64,000 nt of DNA, from contig CM012954.1 in assembly GCA_000181795.3 (NCBI GenBank), forward strand, positions 16,346,635 to 16,410,634, in the 5' to 3' direction. Positions 61,972 to 64,000 of this stretch are shown here, in pieces; within the stretch, counting starts at the first letter, position 1, and each line of letters begins with the position of its first letter. Source of the DNA: Trichinella spiralis (taxonomy: Eukaryota > Nematoda > Enoplea > Trichinellida > Trichinellidae). The notes beneath the pieces are model-generated. The model worked only from the letters and a program-made list of their open reading frames with translations. It was not told the origin of the DNA and did no database searches. Both the position numbers and the translations under genes were made by a program.

Positions 61972-63551
61972 TCAGATTGCATCTGCTGCCAAACAAACGT
62001 GGTGTCTTTTTTTCAGCGGGTAAAGAGTGGCATTTTTGAATATTTCCACAAATTCCTCAAAGCTGTAGGTGAAATTTGCGCACTTTCTCGAGTGCACCAT
62101 TCCCAATCTTTCAAAATTTTCATTCTGTACCAACATTTCAACAGTCAATGCCCGCTCCATTTTCATTTGGAAAACCATAGCCGATCCATCTTTGACAATG
62201 TAACAATCAGCTAAGCGTATTGCATGCATCAAGCTGATCAATGTCTGCTTATTCTGAAAAAATAAAAATTATCGTTTTTTTATCATGGAACTTTCATAAT
62301 TTAAAATACAATATATATATATACGAACCACAGAATAAATATAAACTGACGGTTCACTGGCGTCATGTATGTGTAATGACTTTTGCTTTACATTTTCCAT
62401 AATTTTACCCAGCAAATAGCCTGAGAAATGAATAGAGAGAAATATTACTACAATTTTATTCTTTGTTATTGTTGTTGTTACCTGATTTCAATTTTGCTTT
62501 TTTGAAAGAACCGAACTTCAAATTGAAGTTAATTTTTTCCAAATCTTCCAACATTTCCCGTATAGTCGCATTTCCACTTTTCCTGTTCATCCACTGATGT
62601 TCGAAATTAAGCAATTCTTCTTGTTTGTAAATATTCAAAAACTTTACTGCCTTTTTTATGTTCATATTTTTTATTCCTGTCAACTTTCTTAATTCAGCGT
62701 AAAAATTCTTGTACCTTTCGTTCACAGCTTGAACGGCTCTTTTGCTTTCAGCGTCGAATACTTTTTTATAATTTGGACAATTGGCATCTGCATTTAACAG
62801 CTGAAATTGCATTATTATCCACATATATATATATATATATTCTTGTCCTTTAATTTCTTTCATCACTCACTCACAAAATCACGTTCCAATGAAACTGAAT
62901 ATACGGGAATTGGATACCAAACTGCTGGATTCTTTGCTGGAAAAATTCCTTGCAAGAGACAAGTTGCACTGGTTAGTGCGGCATCGGTTGCTAAAGATCG
63001 AACGCTGATCTAAAATTTAAATGTAATCAGTTTTTCGATTTATTAAAAAAGAATATTTAATGTCCAACCTCAGACGATCGATACTGATTGTCTATTAATC
63101 TCGGATAAGCGGTTTTCAACTGCTTGCCGTAGTTGAATGCACTTGCACAAGCACTCTGCAAGTGAATGGTGTAAAAAATTAATTATTTATTCATGTCTCA
63201 GTGAAAGATTTAGGCAAATTAATTAAAATTACCATTGTCAGCTGACCGTAACCTAGAGGTATGTGTCCGGGCGAGAGTTGGCTTGTTGGATAATTTGCTA
63301 TTGGTGTTGTACGGCCATGGCTTTTCAGCTAAAAGAAAAAAAAGCAAAAGCAATATTTTTTTCATTAGTATTGTGCATTTTCAGTTGCGCAAAGAAGCCA
63401 GTGTCCAAATGGTATTCTAGCTCTGTTTTGTTTGTTTGTTTACTTAATTCTTATTTACCACTTGAAGTAGGATGGTTTCGGCACAGCAAAATCGAATCCA
63501 AATCAAAACCAATGGCAGACTTTTTGCAAAATTTCCCATCGTCGACACCAT
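61972..63551 (-). CDS. Histidine acid phosphatase paralogue lacking catalytic residues (7 exons, 367 aa)
   Basis: Clear paralogue of the neighbouring phosphatase, with the same seven-exon layout and phases; exons 2 and 3 have identical lengths (96 and 87 nt). Signal peptide MVSTMGNFAKSLPLVLIWIR. The catalytic RHGYRTP is replaced by SHGRTTP: the histidine is kept, but both motif arginines are lost. The HDGTL proton-donor motif is replaced by NKQTL. ISVRSLATDAALTSATCLL keeps the internal arginine region. The frame is fully intact with normal splice sites, so it looks like a maintained, secreted, probably inactive relative and not a decayed copy. Exons: 63459-63551, 63233-63328, 63069-63155, 62875-63009, 62482-62800, 62329-62420, 61972-62253. 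A binding or carrier role is possible but unproven. Confidence 0.88.
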
Positions 63552-64000
63552 TTGCAGTGAAAGCTGAAATTTTAATAAAATGAGCAACGAGAAACGAAGT
63601 TGAGTTTCAAAATTGAGTCGACAATTGCGAAACAAATGGTTGGCGTGAAATTATCAAAAGACAATTTTAATCTATTGCACTTGCGTGCAGATTCTTCTCT
63701 TTCTTTCTGAGAAATTGTTTTCAACGGACGTTATTAAGCACATTAAAATATGTTTTTAGTTTTTTTATAAATTGAAATGCTTCAATTCTGATAATTTTTC
63801 AATCACTTGTAACAGTTGTTTGGAATGTTTCATTTTGAAATGTGAAATTTTGAATTGTTGTATCGTGTTGCGCATTTGAAAAGTAAAAATAACATCTTTT
63901 CATTTAGGTCCATTTTTCATTTTGATTGGTTTCAAAACAACCATGATAATCAAGTACAACAACAAGTGCAACGTCATTATTGGTAAGATAACTTGATTTT
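63552..64000. other. Terminal non-coding stretch
   Basis: 449 bp of AT-rich DNA upstream of the phosphatase paralogue. It should contain that gene's promoter. Nothing specific is recognised before the window ends. Confidence 0.5.

Overview
This is eukaryotic, metazoan DNA. Genes are split by many short introns (mostly 50-80 nt, GT..AG with T-rich acceptors ending TTTCAG), non-coding DNA is very AT-rich, and the proteins are animal-specific (nidogen, plexin, a GDNF/GAS1-domain surface protein). Intron size, gene spacing and a tandem pair of secreted histidine acid phosphatases fit a nematode best, probably not a Caenorhabditis relative. The phylum is an inference. One assembly gap (21612-22192) lies inside the plexin gene.

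Layout. (+) nidogen 1907-9765, 27 exons; (-) mitochondrial ribosomal protein L10 10110-11287, tail to tail with nidogen; (+) SMC5 12481-17848, 26 exons, with a tRNA-Ser(AGA) in its sixth intron; (+) an unrecognised 231-residue gene 18468-19235; (-) plexin 20266-28283, with a 3.9 kb GC-rich exon and a possible first exon near 34.77 kb; (+) SRP72 35580-38528, tail to tail (145 bp) with (-) a GPI-anchored GDNF-receptor/GAS1-like protein 38674-43180; about 9 kb without recognisable genes; (-) a proton/myo-inositol cotransporter-type sugar porter 52148-56185, with a possible 5' exon near 58.4 kb; (-) a histidine acid phosphatase 59751-61394 and, just upstream of it, a paralogue 61972-63551 that has lost its catalytic motifs.

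Exon models were built by hand from splice sites and reading-frame phase. For every protein gene the exon lengths sum to a multiple of three; for plexin this assumes the drawn gap length. Models for nidogen, SMC5, SRP72, L10, the GAS1-like gene, the sugar porter and both phosphatases run from start to stop without internal stops. No operon-like logic is visible. Several genes are extracellular or cell-surface (nidogen, plexin, GFR-like, phosphatases), mixed with housekeeping genes (SMC5, SRP72, L10). I see no transposon with a recognisable transposase, no CRISPR, and no wholly novel multi-gene system. The most unusual items are the degenerate phosphatase paralogue, the GFR-like receptor architecture, the plexin giant exon and the altered SMC5 P-loop.
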